Origin: Cryptomeria japonica
Lineage: Eukaryota > Streptophyta > Pinopsida > Cupressales > Cupressaceae
Direction of reading: 5' to 3'
Length of the DNA stretch: 64,000 bases
Assembly (NCBI RefSeq): GCF_030272615.1
Contig: NC_081408.1
Span: 409,076,889-409,140,888 of the forward strand
Below are positions 45,574 through 56,905 of this stretch, one piece after another (position 1 is the first letter of the stretch; every line of letters starts with the position of its first letter). The notes beneath the pieces are model-generated. The model made no database searches. It was given only the letters and a program-made list of their open reading frames with translations, and was not told the origin of the DNA. The translations under genes were made by a program, and so were the position numbers.

Positions 45574-48500
45574 AAATCATCTCTTGGAATATTCGAGGAC
45601 TGAAAAACCCTCACAAACATGATTTAGTTAAAAGTATGATTAGAGATAAAAATCCTGATATTTTTTTGATTCAAGAAACTAAGATGGAAAAAGATAAACT
45701 TGAAAGCCTGAATATGTTCAAAAATGGAGGAGTCAGTGGAGGGAGTTCAGAAGGTGAATCGGGAGGAATTGTTACCTTCTGGAACAAAAACAATGTAGAA
45801 GGTGAGGTGCTGATTCAAGACAAAAACTTGGCTTGCATTAGATTTAAGCACCTTAAGAATTGCACCACTTGGGTCCTAACTAACTTATATGCTCCTAACA
45901 CTAAGACTGGTAGAAGTGAGATGTGGAGAAATCTTACTAGGTTAAGAAGTAGGTTTGCTGAGGACAGCTGGGTAATTATGGGAGATTTCAACACCCCCTT
46001 GAAGGAAAATGAGAAAAAGGGAGGGAGTCAAGCTAATCTGGACAGTAGATTGGACTTGATGGATTTTATAAACAATAATGTCATTCATGACCTGGAGCTA
46101 CATAGAGTCAAATACACTTGGACTAATAGAAGAAGTGAAAATTTGATTCAGGTTAGACTTGATAGAGCTCTCCTTTCCTTAGATTGGTTTAACCTTCATG
46201 ACTGCTCCTTATCTTCTCACATAAGGGGAGGATTAGGTCATTACCCAATAATGTTTACAGCTGAAGCAAAGAATAGAAGGAGATATTTCCCTTATAGATT
46301 TGAAAAGATGTGGACTAGACACCCGGATCTGGAAAGTAAGATTAAGGACTGGTGGTAGGTCAGTATTGAAGGAAATGCCATGTACAAAGTGGTCAAAAAG
46401 CTAAAGATTGTTAAAGATAATGTTAAGAAGTGGAATAAGGAATGCTTTGGGAATATCTTTACCTCAAAAGATACAACCCTCTTAGAGCTCAAGGAAATCC
46501 AAGATGAGATACAAAATAATGGTTACACTAATACGTCTAGAGATACTAAAGATGCTATTCTTATGAGATATCATGATATTATAGCTAAAGAGGAAACCTA
46601 CTAGAAACAAAGATCAAGAAATGTCAAGTTGAAGAAAGGGGATAGGAATACTAAATACTTCCATCTGTCCACCTTAAGACATAAGGCCATTAACAAAATT
46701 GTTTAGATTAAAGTGAATGGCAGATGTGTTATAGAAGATGATTCCATGAGCAGGGCTGCTATGGACTTTTTCTCCAATTTACTTGCTAAGGATCAGCATT
46801 TGGATACACAGGCCCAAAGGGACCTCTTGGATAGTATACCTACCATTTTAGGGGATGATCAAAATGCTCACCTGACTACCATCCCTTCCCATGATGAAAT
46901 TCTGATAGCTGTCAACTCCTTTGAGGGCAACAAGGCCCCAGGTCCGGACGGATTTCCCATGTTCTTCTTTGAAATATACGGGCATATTATTGGAGATGAT
47001 GTTACCAGAGCTGTGAAAGAGTTTTTTGGTGCTAGAATTTTTTTGAAAGAAGTTAATGGTACTTTTATTGCTCTTATCCCCAAAAAGATGGGGGCTAACT
47101 CAATGGATCTCTTTAGACCTATTAGTCTATGCAACTCTCTTTATAAGATAATCTCCAAGGTTCTTACCTCTAGAATTATTAAGTTGCTCCCCTCCATCAT
47201 TTCGCCTCAGCAAAGCGGTTTTGTCCCGAGTAGACAAATTTTGGATTCAATCATCTCTGTCCATGAAAATATCCACTCTTTGTCTTTCTCTAAAGAAGAA
47301 GGTTTTTTTCTGAAGCTTGACCTCTCTAAAGCCTATGATAGAGTGGATTGGGATTTTATGATGGATGTTCTCTCTGCTTTTGGCTTCAGCTCTAGAAGTG
47401 TTAGCCTTATCAGGCAACTTGTCTCTTCGGCTTCTTTCTCTATTTTAATGAATGGATCTCCTTCTCCTTTCTTTACAACTTCTAGAGGTCTCAGGCAGGG
47501 GGACCCTCTATCCCCAGTTATCTTTATCATTATGGCAGAATTTCTGGGGAGATGTATTGGAAAGCTGGTTGAGAAAAGGGAGTTTTGTGGTTCGAATCCT
47601 TCTTCAGCGAATCAAATATGTTTCCATCAACAGTTTGTTGATGACTCTATAATAATGGGGAAAGCTATAGTGAAGGATTCTAGAAGATTAAAAAAGGCTT
47701 TGGATAACTATGGAGATGCCACTGGTCAACTTATAAACTGGTCTAAAAGCTTTGTTTATTTTATCAATACCTCGAAGAGAAGGAGGATGAAAATTAGTAA
47801 TATTCTGGGTTGTCAAATTGGTAGTCTGTCTGCTTCTTACTTGGGGCTCCCCTTATGCCATGATCCTCTGGATACTTTTTGGGGAGCATTGGTGGATAAA
47901 TTCCACAAGAAGCTGTCTGGCTGGAAGGGTGCTCTTCTTAGTCAAGCAGGTAAGGTTCAATTGCTGAAATCCATTCTTCAAAGTATTCCTCTCTACGCCA
48001 TCAGTCTGTTTAGGATTCCTGCTAAGTATGCAGAGGCCATTGAAAAGATTCAGAGATCTTTTTTATGGATAGGGGTTGAGGAGAAGAAAAGAATGAACTT
48101 GATTGCATGGGAGAAGGTCTACAAGCCTATAAATAAAGGAGGTTTGGGCCTTAGAAGAATAAGAGACATAAATGAGTTCCTTATGGCCAAGCAAATTTGG
48201 AGAGGATATAGAAATCAAGGAGAGTGGAAAATGATATGGGATAAGAAATATAAAAGTCAATGACTGGCACTTCAAAGCTTCCTCAAAGAGGAGATTATCC
48301 CAATTGGATCCAATATTTGGAAAAATGTCTCTAGAACAAGAGACTTAATTGTCAAAGGTGCAAAATGGAAATTGGGGAAAGGGGATCTTATCTATTTTTG
48401 GGATGACCCTTGGCTTCTGGAGATCCCTTTGAATAAAAACCCTGAGTGGAACAAATTTTAGAACCAATGTAAGGAAAGATTTGGAACCAAGGTGGAGGAT

Positions 48501-49483
48501 TACTAGAAAGATGGATAGTGGAAGGACTTATCTCAGGTGGACCAATCTTTGGGTAGTTTGAATAAAGTCATGAACTCTATGGTGAGGGTTGAAGAAGAAG
48601 ACCATTTAATTTGGAAATTCATAGCTAGTGGTACTTTTACAGTGGCTTCTCTGTATCATCAACAATTCTACAACATGGAAAGCCCATGCTGGGCTAAAGC
48701 ATGGGTGAAAGGCCTCACCCCTAAGATAAACATTTTCTTCTAGACAACCCTTCAAGATAAAATTCTTACTACTGAGAATATCAGAAAAAGAGGTATTAGT
48801 ATGCCTAGTTTTTGTATTCTTTGTAAGCAGAATGAGGAGACTATAAATCATATGCTCTTTCATTGCCCTTTCTTTGCTGATATCTGGGGAAGTTGTCTGG
48901 ATCACTTCAAAGTCAGTTCAGGTTTCCCCAAATCGATTTAGGAGATTTTCAATTCTTGGCATCATCCTTTCAGATCAAGCCTAGAGAGGGTGTGATATGG
49001 ATCAGTCTACCCAAGGGATGGATGAAAATTAATTTTGATGGGGCCTCAAATGGTAACCCGGGTGTTGCAGGATGTGGAGTGGTCCTAAGGGATGAATGGG
49101 GAATATGCAAAATCATAAAATGTATTCCCATAGGAAATCAGACTAATCATGTTGCCGAAGTCATGGCAGCTTGCCATGGGATGATCCTTGCCAAGGAAGC
49201 TAAATGCACTAAAGTTTGGTGTGAAGGAGACTCTTTAAACATAATCAATTATTTAAATATGAAATTCCCGCCTTCTTGGTCAATTAATAATGCTATTAAA
49301 GCAACTAGGAAAATCAGCGAAAAATTTGAAATGTGTGTTTTTACACATGTGTATAGGGAGGCCAACTCCTGTGCTGATTGGGTAGCCAACCTAGCTTTCC
49401 AATCGGGAGACATCATTACTAGTTATGGTGAAATGGAGATTTTAAGTGATATGAAATCCCTGCTTAATCAGGATCAGAGCTAG
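45570..49483 (+). pseudogene. LINE ORF2: endonuclease, reverse transcriptase, RNase H
   Basis: The likely start is GTG (ancestral ATG) at 45570, KIISWNIRGLKNPHKHD. APE-type endonuclease: FLIQETKME, WVIMGDFNTPLKENEKKGGS, KYTWTNRRSENLIQVRLDRA and GGLGHYPIMF, where the usual SDH is changed but His is kept. TAG near 46356 and 46602 and a stop near 46703 follow. RT is open for 516 codons (46713-48263): NKAPGPDGFPMFFF, LFRPISLCNSLYKIISKVLT, FVPSRQILDSI, DLSKAYDRVDWDFM, LRQGDPLSPVIF and FVDDSIIMGK (DD 47640-47645). A zinc-binding tail lies near 48800 (CILCKQNEETINHMLFHC). RNase H (49010-49420) keeps NFDGAS, HVAEVMAA, CEGDS and CADWVANLA, an intact DEDD set, but lies in another frame. Confidence 0.9.
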
Positions 49484-49561
49484 ACAAGGCAACGTGGTAC
49501 TTTTAATCATTATTTCTAATGCCCCTTCCGCCTTTTTCAATGTAGGGTTTTATCAAAGATA

Positions 49562-51297
49562 ATGAGCATTTATATAGGTGTCTTATCATTATTATCTGGC
49601 ATGGATTTTGGGCATTTTTACAGAGTACCCACAGAAACCAGAGGAGAGGTTATCAAGTTGAGAGAAGGAATTGAAAGGAAGGTGCTGGAAAAATGGGAGG
49701 TAATAAGAAAAGATTCGAACCTACTTCCTGCTCTGACTGGAGAAAGAACAAAGAAGTCTGGGATATCCTTCAGTAGGGGGGTCTGAATGTTTTCATAGAG
49801 CGGCTAAGTGGGAAAGACCCCACAATCACTAGTTATTTCATCAAGAACTAGAAAAATGGCAAAATCCTTATCAGATCCCAGATGATGAATGTTGATGAAG
49901 AGGTCATTGCCGAGGCCGTGAGGATGACTACTGAGGGAATGAAATTTTACAGGGACCAAGGCATATAAGATAAAGCAACAGATAAGTTTCCTATCACAGA
50001 TGAAGAGAGGAGAAAGATGATTAAAATCGACAACTCCTACCATGCTCTAAAGAGAATTTGCAAGCCATGGAGGTTTGTTTTATTCGCTTCTATTGCATAC
50101 ATTACCTTAGATGGTAGGTTTACTAGAGCCTATGGGCATCACTTTGTTTTTCTCAACCATTTCCATCATGGGGAAAAGGTGAGCCTACCCTATTACCTAG
50201 CATGCTCAATGGATCATACAATAAAGGAGGTTTAGAAGGACCCTAAAGGTGACCATGCCCTCCACCAGGGGCTTATGGTCCTGGTTTATAAAATGCTTAA
50301 GGGGAAGTGCATTGAAAAGCCTATTAAAGGAAAAAATGCAAGAGATGAGACAATGGAGAGTGAAGCTAGTGGATTTAACTTTGAATCAGAGACCAAGGGA
50401 GAATCGGAAGAAACTAGCAAAAAAGGGAGGAATAGGGCCAAGAAAAGAAGGATTATTGTGGAATCAGAAATGTCAGATTCTGAAACCGAATCCTTTGAGA
50501 AAAAAATTGTTAAAAAAAAGAAAGGGAAAGCTACTGGAAAGCAGACTCAAAGGAAGAATACTAAAAAGGGTAACAATTCAGACATCAACCAGATTCTAGT
50601 TGATTTTGAGGAGGAGGCTGAAGAAAACAAGAAGGTTGAGGGTTAGGATAAAGAAGGGGAGGGTAACTCGGTGATGGGCAATATTGAGGTCATGAATACC
50701 TCAAGTCTACAAAAGGAGGATAAAGGGGATAAAAGTGGCAATGGTGAAAATGATACTATTAAAGCCTTCTGTGAGACCATCGCTACCATGGTGAAGGATA
50801 TCAACAGTTTGAAAACAGATACGCAGGCTATCGCAAGAGTTACGATTGGTGATAAGCCCCTGGCTAAACATGTTAAAGAATTGATTGCCATTTTGTATAA
50901 TGCGGAAGCTATTGAATGTATGGTTGGAAAAATCATAGCTACGGAAAAAAAGGTCAATGAGATGGGAGATAGAAAGGAAATGGAAAATAAAATGAATGAC
51001 TTCGGCAGCAGAATTGACAGGTTAGAACTCAACGTCAAGAAGATTGCAGACCAAAATTTCCAAATCCTCAAATCATCGGTGGACAACATGAACATCCTTA
51101 TCAACAAGTTTGAGAACAATGTTGAGAAGGATGGTGATAAAGAGTAGCTTGACAAGAAGGGTCATGAAAGGAGGACCAGAGCTAACACAAAGATCAAGGG
51201 TGACATCAAAGGTCGTGAGTTGGAGGAACTGAAGACCTTAGCAAACAACATGAAACAAATGGTTGTTCATGTTGAGGAAATTATGAATAATATTTAG
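49562..51297 (+). pseudogene. LINE ORF3 (extra ORF downstream of RNase H)
   Basis: A third coding region starts at ATG 49562, 78 bp after the ORF2 stop. It runs in frame 2 to about 49740, then in frame 1 to TAG 51295-51297, with about six stops, nearly all TAG. Domain words: NVFIERLSGKDPTITSYF, MMNVDEEVIAEAVRMTTEG, KFPITDEERRKMIKIDNSYH, PWRFVLFASIAYITLDGRFT and HHFVFLNHFHHGEKVSLPYY. A basic/acidic linker (KKGRNRAKKRRIIVESEMSD) resembles a nuclear localisation signal. A long heptad-like coiled-coil C-terminus follows (50860-51290, MGDRKEMENKMNDFGSRIDR). It lies before the LINE 3' UTR and A-tail, so it belongs to the LINE. The middle domain aligns with the third ORF of gypsy element B. Function unknown; a DNA- or RNP-associated role is only a guess. 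Confidence 0.6.
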
Positions 51298-51535
51298 GTC
51301 TCTATTGGTGTCCTAGGTTCTGTCTTTTTGTTGTCTCTGTGCTTTCCTTTTGTTGTCTGTTCCAGGTTTTTAATGATATGTTATGTTAGTTGATCCCTTT
51401 CGGTGGGATTATTTTGTCTTTTTGAAGTGATCAGACACTTTTTTCTAGCAGTTCTGTTCTCCTGGCTTGTACAAGCTTTGGGTACCTTTCAAATACCTAT
51501 TTTTACTTAATCAAAACAAAAAAACAAAAAAAAAA
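51298..51535 (+). other. LINE 3' UTR and A-rich tail
   Basis: A T-rich stretch of about 210 bp then CAAAACAAAAAAACAAAAAA, consistent with target-primed insertion. Element C coding resumes with AGATCTGATGGCGAAAAC. Confidence 0.7.
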
Positions 51536-52740
51536 GATCTGATGGCGAAAACCACATTATGGTGGTGTCAGAATCAAAAATAGAGAAAATAAAGGACGCA
51601 CCTAATACTGAAAACCTCTCTAAAGCACCTGAAGGTGAGATACTTGATATACTGCCAAGTCACTTCTAGGAAAGGTCTTCTATATTGATTGAACCAACTC
51701 AGCTAGTAAATATTCAGAGTCAAGAGACACCACATATCATCCACTTAGCTCAATCCTTATCATCAGAAGAGTTAAAAGATTTCAACAATCTCTTTTTAGA
51801 AAAGAAGATCAACTTTGCATGGACATACTCTGATATGCCAGGCCTAAATCCTAATCTTATCATGTACCATCTTTCTATTACACCAGGAGTTAAACCAGTC
51901 AAGAAAAAACTCTGTAAGATGCACCCTCATGTGGCACTGCTAGTTAAGGTTGAGCTAGAAAAATTGCTAAAAGTTGGATTTATCAAAGCTATAGACTATG
52001 TAGAATGGATTTCAAACATAGTACCTATATCAAAGGCAGAAAAATATATTAGGGTTTGCACAGACTTCAGGGATCTCAACAAAGCCTTCCCTAAGGATGA
52101 TTTTCCATTTCCTAACATTGATATGATAGTGGATATGACTGCTAGATATGAGATGTAATCATTAATGGATGGATTCTTCGGTTATAATCAGATCAAAATA
52201 GCTCCTGGAGATGAAGAAAAGACAACTTTTACTTTTGCATGGGGAACCTTTTGTTGGAACATCATGCCATTTGGGCTAAAGAATGTAGGAGCAACTTACC
52301 AAAGAGCAGTAACTACTATCTTTCATGATATGATGCATAAAAACATGGAAGATTATATTGATGACACTTTAGTAAAGACTATGAAGAGATCCACACATAT
52401 TCAAGAGCTAGCCCTCATACAAGATAGAATGGAAAAAATCAAGCTCCGGCTAAATCCTAAAAGGTGTGCATTTGGAGTAACATCTGGGAAATTACTTGGT
52501 TACATTATTTCAAAGAAAGGAATTGAGGTTGATCCTGAGAAGGTCCAAGCTATAATGGAAATTCCACCTCCAAAGAATATTAGTCAAATGAGAAGTTTAC
52601 AAGGACGTCTCCAGTGAATCAGACACTTTATTTCTCAGCTAGCAGATAAAGCTCAACCCTTCACAAAAGTATTAAGGAAAGGAGTAACATACAACTGGGA
52701 TCAAGAATGTGAACAATACCTTCAGAAAATCAAAGAATAC
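51536..52740 (+). pseudogene. Element C reverse transcriptase
   Basis: After linker residues (IIHLAQSLSSEELKDFNNLF, INFAWTYSDMPGLNPNLIMY), RT motifs follow: KKKLCKMHPHVALLVKVELE, EWISNIVPISKAEKYIRVCT, DFRDLNKAFPKDDFPFPNID, LMDGFFGYNQIKIAPGDEEK, TFCWNIMPFGLKNVGATYQR and the catalytic YIDDTLV (about 52354-52362 for the two Asp). The thumb is LLGYIISKKGIEVDPEKVQA. Stops are at 51668, 52156 and 52615. KNVGATYQRAV and LLGYxxSxxGIEVDPxK resemble the Tat lineage. The gene is dead, but its domain order is complete. Confidence 0.85.
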
Positions 52741-53160
52741 ATCTATAATCCACCAATACTGATGCCACCGATTCAAGGTAAACCATTGATTCTATACATA
52801 TCAGCTACTGATTCATCACTGGGGGCACTTCTGGCACAACTGGATGAAAATAAAAAAGAAAGAGCTATATATTATATCAGCAGAACCTTGTTATCTTATG
52901 AAATGAACTATACTATAATAGAAAAATAATGTTTGGCATTAGTATTTGCATTGCAAAACTTTAGACACTACATGTTAGCACATTCCATCAAGCTAGTGGC
53001 TAAGATTGATCCGCTCAAATATCTTCTCAGCAAAGCAACACTTATAGGAAGATTGGCTAAATGGGTCATGGTTCTTACAGAGTTTGATATTGAATATGTA
53101 GAACACAAAGCCATCAAAGGACAGGTAATAACAAATCAACTTGTTGATGCTCCACTTGAA
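52741..53160 (+). pseudogene. Element C RNase H (canonical gypsy RNase H)
   Basis: Begins PPILMPPIQGKPLILYISAT with the first catalytic Asp in ATDSSLGALLAQL. AIYYISRTLLSYEMNYTIIE and a TAA at 52927 follow, then CLALVFALQNFRHYM, KLVAKIDPLKYLLSKATLIG and RLAKWVMVLTEFDIEYVEHK. It is the standard connection/RNase H domain of Ty3/gypsy pol, which degrades the RNA strand of the hybrid. One in-frame stop lies in the position of the catalytic Glu helix (IIEKxCLALVFA). Confidence 0.75.
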
Positions 53161-53760
53161 GACACTCAACCATTGTATATAGAATTTATGAATGAATCTA
53201 TCATGTACCTTAACAATCATGGAAGATGTTCTTTGATGGGTCTTTCACTCAACATGGTTCCAGTGCTGGAATAATTTTTATTATTCCTCAAAAATATTCA
53301 ATCCCGGAGGCTTACAAGATTCTCTTCCCTTACACAAACAACATTGCAGAGTATGAATCTTTGGTAAACAGGATCAAGCTGGCTATTGAATGGAAGGTTC
53401 TGGAATTACACATCTATGGAGATTCTTAGTTAATCACCAATCAAATCAATGATAAATATTAGACTTGAAATAAGAAACTGATGCCTTATAAGAGAATGGT
53501 AGATGATCTCAAGAAGTATTTTACTTTTATGTCATTCCATCAGATCCCCAAATCAGCAAATAGAGCAGCAAATGCTATGGCTGCCTTTGCATCTATACCA
53601 GAGTTACAAGAATCTAATTTTCTCTTTGAATTCCTGGTGGAAGAGTTACATTACCCTGCCTATGATTCTACTGAGTCCCAGATGGTCTATTCTATTATTG
53701 GACATGACTCCTTTCACTACAGCCACATTTACTCTTATCTACGAGACTAAATTGTCCTTG
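53161..53760 (+). pseudogene. Element C second (archaeal-type) RNase H
   Basis: A separate RNase H fold between the first RNase H and integrase: WKMFFDGSFTQHGSSAGIIF (first Asp), PYTNNIAEYESLVNRIKLAI (Glu), VLELHIYGDS (Asp), then MPYKRMVDDLKKYFTFMSF and QIPKSANRAANAMAAFASIP, where the usual ADAMA Asp is Asn. This duplicated domain is established as a feature of the Tat/Ogre lineage. A frame change near 53220 separates it from the first domain, and stops occur near 53428 and 53461. Loss of the last Asp together with the stops makes it inactive. Confidence 0.75.
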
Positions 53761-53987
53761 AAAATCTTACCCATAATGAGAAAAGGAACCTAATCCAAAA
53801 TGCTTCATGGTACGTCATCATCACTAACAATCTATTTAGGCAAGGTTTGGAAAGTACTTTGCTTAGGTGTCTAGAAACTGAAGAGTCCCAATGCACATTA
53901 TGCGAAGTCCATGAAGGTATTTGTGGATCTGATTTAGATGGTCTAACTTTAGCTCAGAAAGTTCTAAGGGTTGGCTACTATTGGCTA
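53761..53987 (+). pseudogene. Element C integrase zinc-finger, first part
   Basis: NEKRNLIQNASWYVI and ETEESQCTLCEVHEGICGSD lead into GLTLAQKVLRVGYYWL, the N-terminal H2C2 region of gypsy integrases. One expected His reads Asp (GICGSD). The reading frame is cut after the Leu codon of YYWL by Copia-1 and resumes at 61428 with DMEKDAIKFSKTCEKCQ. Confidence 0.75.
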
Positions 53988-55515
53988 TGTTGGCATATGT
54001 GCAGAGTATGTTGACATGATGATATTGTGTTGTCATTGATGTCAATATGCCGAAAGAGAGAACTGGTAATATGATGAAGAGTGAACAGGATTATTGAAGT
54101 TAAGCAACTGGTAAAGTGAACCGGTATAATGATGAGAACTGGTATATGTGCAAAAGGTGAAGCGGTACGTTTGTCCAAGTGAACCGGTATATGGAATGTT
54201 TTCTATCAAGGTTTAATATGGTGTGACTACCGGTTGGTCAGCTTCAGGGTTTCCAGTTGAAGCTTCAGGGTTTTCGGTTGAAGTGCTTTGAGCTTGTGTG
54301 ATTCAACTGATGGCATTGTGTGATAAGTTAGCATTGTAATGGAGATCAGATCGTGTTGCCATGTCAGCCTCATGCACATGAAGGATCCTGCATGAAGGAG
54401 ATTGATCCTATCTAGCTCAGGAATGTGTGAAGTCTATGCAAATGGTGAAGAACGCGTGATGGGTTATCACCTCCAAGAAGTGGTGAAGAACAAATGATGG
54501 AGAATGTCTTGAGATCTGTTTAAGACCATTGTATTCAAAGGCAAAGTATTCGATGGTCAGGATTGAACCGACTGAATTGCTCAACCTAAATGTTTAGGGT
54601 TTAGGATTTATGTTACCGACCTATCTGTTTCCTATAAGGTCGATGTTGTGTTTCATGTTGAAGTTGTTGGCAAATATTGTGTGTGTATCTAAGTTCAAAG
54701 ATACATGATTCTTGCCAGACCAAATAAGAGGGTTGATACCTGTAGAGTGTGTATGTAGAAGAAAGGAACTAAAGAGGATTTGCATTGGTATTGAAGTGCT
54801 ATTACCAGATCATTGTCATACTTGTTGATCTCTAACCACTTCAATAGTTGGAAAATCCCTTAATAGGGTAGCTTTAACCAGCTTGCTGTAAATCCTTTAA
54901 CAGGGTGACTCAAAGCCATTGGGTTCATGAAATCCTCTAACAAGGTAACCTCTAACAGGGTTTAACCCTTAACGAGGTATTCTAGCCATCCCTTAACCAG
55001 GTGATCCCTAACAGGATCGCTTCTTAACAGAACCCGTTGTAACAGTCTTTAACCAGATAAGGCGCCTAACATAGCGGACTTCTAAAGAGTTCAAAAACAG
55101 CTTGTGGGTATTCATCCCCACTGTGGTTTTTCCCAGTTGGGTTTCCATGTGAAAAATATGTGTGTCATGTGTGATGTACTTTTCATGTGATGCTTTGTTG
55201 TTTTTTGTCAAGTAGTGAATCATGTTGATCTAGCATGTTATTATATTTTTGATGATAGATTACCTATTTGTGCACAAGGATAATGTTGAAATGAGGGTGT
55301 AGATTGTGTGGTAAGATAAGTGTTTCTAGTTTGTATCTTTCACAATCTCATCGTGTTTAACCAATAGTAATTTGGTGTATGATCAGTGTTAGTGATTGCC
55401 AGTCAAGTTCACTGCTTACAGTCAAACCGGTTCAGGAAAAGTTTTTATATCTGTACTGATTCACCCCCCCCTCTCAGTACCGGTTTGGTGCTCACTGTTC
55501 ATCATTGTATTATCA
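53988..55515 (+). repeat. Copia-1 5' LTR
   Basis: 1528 bp, TGTTGGCATATGTGCAGAG to ATTGTATTATCA. It contains a run of short repeats CCTTTAACAGGGT/CCTCTAACAAGGT at 54850-55060, and the block CCCACTGTGGTTTTTCCC at about 55117. Confidence 0.95.
54855..55060 (+). repeat. Degenerate CCTTAACAGGGT repeats in Copia-1 LTR
   Basis: At least ten imperfect units of CCCTTAACAGGGTA-like sequence. Each is a near-palindrome (CCCTTAACAGGG) that could fold. The same array is in the 3' LTR at about 60765-60990. Confidence 0.65.
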
Positions 55516-55517
55516 AT

Positions 55518-55530
55518 TGGTATTAGAGCA
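55518..55530 (+). other. Copia-1 primer binding site
   Basis: TGGTATTAGAGCA directly after the LTR; one change from the initiator methionine tRNA match TGGTATCAGAGC. Confidence 0.9.
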
Positions 55531-55586
55531 TCCTCCAGGTCCTTTGTGTTCAAAGCTTAACTACTTGAGGGAAAGATCCTATTGTA

Positions 55587-56530
55587 ATGATGAAGAGGGA
55601 AGGTCCAAAGTTCAACAGAGATAACTTTAAAATATGGAAGGACAGAATGAAGATATACATCAAAAGCATGGGTGCTCAACATTGGAGCTATGTTGAGAAT
55701 GTTTATGTTATCCCTACCAGTACTCTCACCGATGACCAAAAGAGAGAGACTCAGGAGAATGGGCAAGTCATGGAAGCCCTAATTAATAGTTTATCTGACA
55801 TTGAGTTTATTGATGTCCAGGATAAAGAAAATCCCAAAGAAGTATGGGATACTCTTGAGAATATCTATGGCGGTGATGAGCATGTGAAACAATCTAAGGA
55901 AGAAAACCTTAGAGGAAAGTTTGAAGACATGTGGATGGTTGAAGGAGAGACCATTCAACAATATGGAATAAGAATCAAAATTGTTGTTGGAGATATCAAG
56001 AGTGCAGGTGGTAAAATGGAAGATTCCACTGTTGTTAACAAAGTTTTGAGATCCTTATTAACGGTCTATACAATAAGGTTTGCTGCTATTTAGGAGTTGA
56101 GGTTAATAGACAAGACTAAGGTATCCCTAGACTCCATCATTGCAAAGTTGACAGCCTATGAGCTAAATAGTTTTGATGGTAGTATTCAGAAGATTGAATC
56201 AACCTTTAGAGCATCTGCTGCACCATCTAGAAAAGGAAAAGAAGCTAGTACCAGTGGTGAATCAAGACAGAGTAGAGAAATGGATGATGAGGAGATTTTG
56301 ATGGAATTTGAATCTCTTCTTGCCAAGAGACTTCCTAAGGGAACCGGTAAATATAGAGGTAAGCTTCCTTTGAAATGCTTCTCTTATAACCAGATAGGAC
56401 ACATTGTTGTAAACTATCATAATGGTGACAACAAGAACAAACTGGAAAAGTTCAAGAAGTTCAAAGGAGGGAACTGGAGAAACTATTTTGTAGCAGTTGA
56501 TGAAGGTGCCACTGATGAGGAATCAGAAGA
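55587..56530 (+). pseudogene. Copia-1 gag
   Basis: Starts at ATG 55587 (MMKREGPKFNRDNFKIWKDR). It carries the UBN2-type capsid region with PKEVWDTLENIYGGDEHVKQ, FEDMWMVEGETIQQYGIRIK and TVVNKVLRSLLTVYTIRFAA, then TAG 56092-56094, probably from CAG. The frame continues: ELRLIDKTKVSLDSIIAKLT and LLAKRLPKGTGKYRGK. The zinc knuckle reads LKCFSYNQIGHIVVNYH, so the second and last Cys positions are lost (Tyr, and Tyr or His). The usual role is packaging of element RNA; knuckle loss and the stop argue against it here. Confidence 0.85.
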
Positions 56531-56905
56531 TGAAGAAAATGAGGATATTGTTTTTGTAGCAGTTAAGGAAGATGTGTCAGACAAGAAGGCTCTTGTCTCC
56601 CGCTTTGATAATTCCAATGAGTGGATTATTGACAGTGGCTGTTCTCACCATATGACTGGTGACCAGAGTAAGTTTCTTTCTCTGGAAGAGTATGATGGTG
56701 GTGTGGTTCATTTTGGTAATGATGCACCATGTATGATAAAAGGTAGAGGGTCCATCTCTCTGAATGGAAGAAGCAGTGCTGACAATGTGTATTGGGTAGA
56801 AGGTCTAAGGCACAACCTTTTGAGTGTTGCTCAACTGAATAATAATGGACTCACTCTGGAATTCAAAAATGGAGTGTGCAAAATCAAAGGAAAGAGTGGT
56901 GAACT
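56531..56905 (+). pseudogene. Copia-1 protease
   Basis: In the same frame as gag: SNEWIIDSGCSHHMTGDQSK (DSG 56631-56639), FLSLEEYDGGVVHFGN, ADNVYWVEGLRHNLLSVAQL. A Copia aspartic protease with an intact catalytic triplet and no stop inside the domain. It belongs to the 324-codon frame 56097-57071 that also contains the integrase zinc region. Confidence 0.85.

Larger units (their letters stand above)
43671..51518 (+). mobile_element. LINE (plant L1-like) with three ORFs
   Basis: About 7.85 kb inserted in element C between the protease spacer and RT. It carries an ORF1 nucleic-acid-binding protein, ORF2 with endonuclease, RT and RNase H, and an unusual ORF3, then a 220-bp 3' UTR and an A-rich tail. 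The candidate 14-bp target duplication AAAAAACAAAAAAA is at 43657-43670 and within 51519-51532; the A-rich site makes the exact ends ambiguous. Element C coding is in frame on both sides. Confidence 0.8.

Noticed and set aside
45144-45620. 158-aa minus-strand frame opposite the LINE ORF1 end
   Set aside because: Antisense of a charged low-complexity coding stretch; a shadow.
50643-51155. 170-aa minus-strand frame opposite LINE ORF3
   Set aside because: Ser/Leu-rich mirror of the Lys/Glu-rich coiled-coil frame on the plus strand; a shadow.
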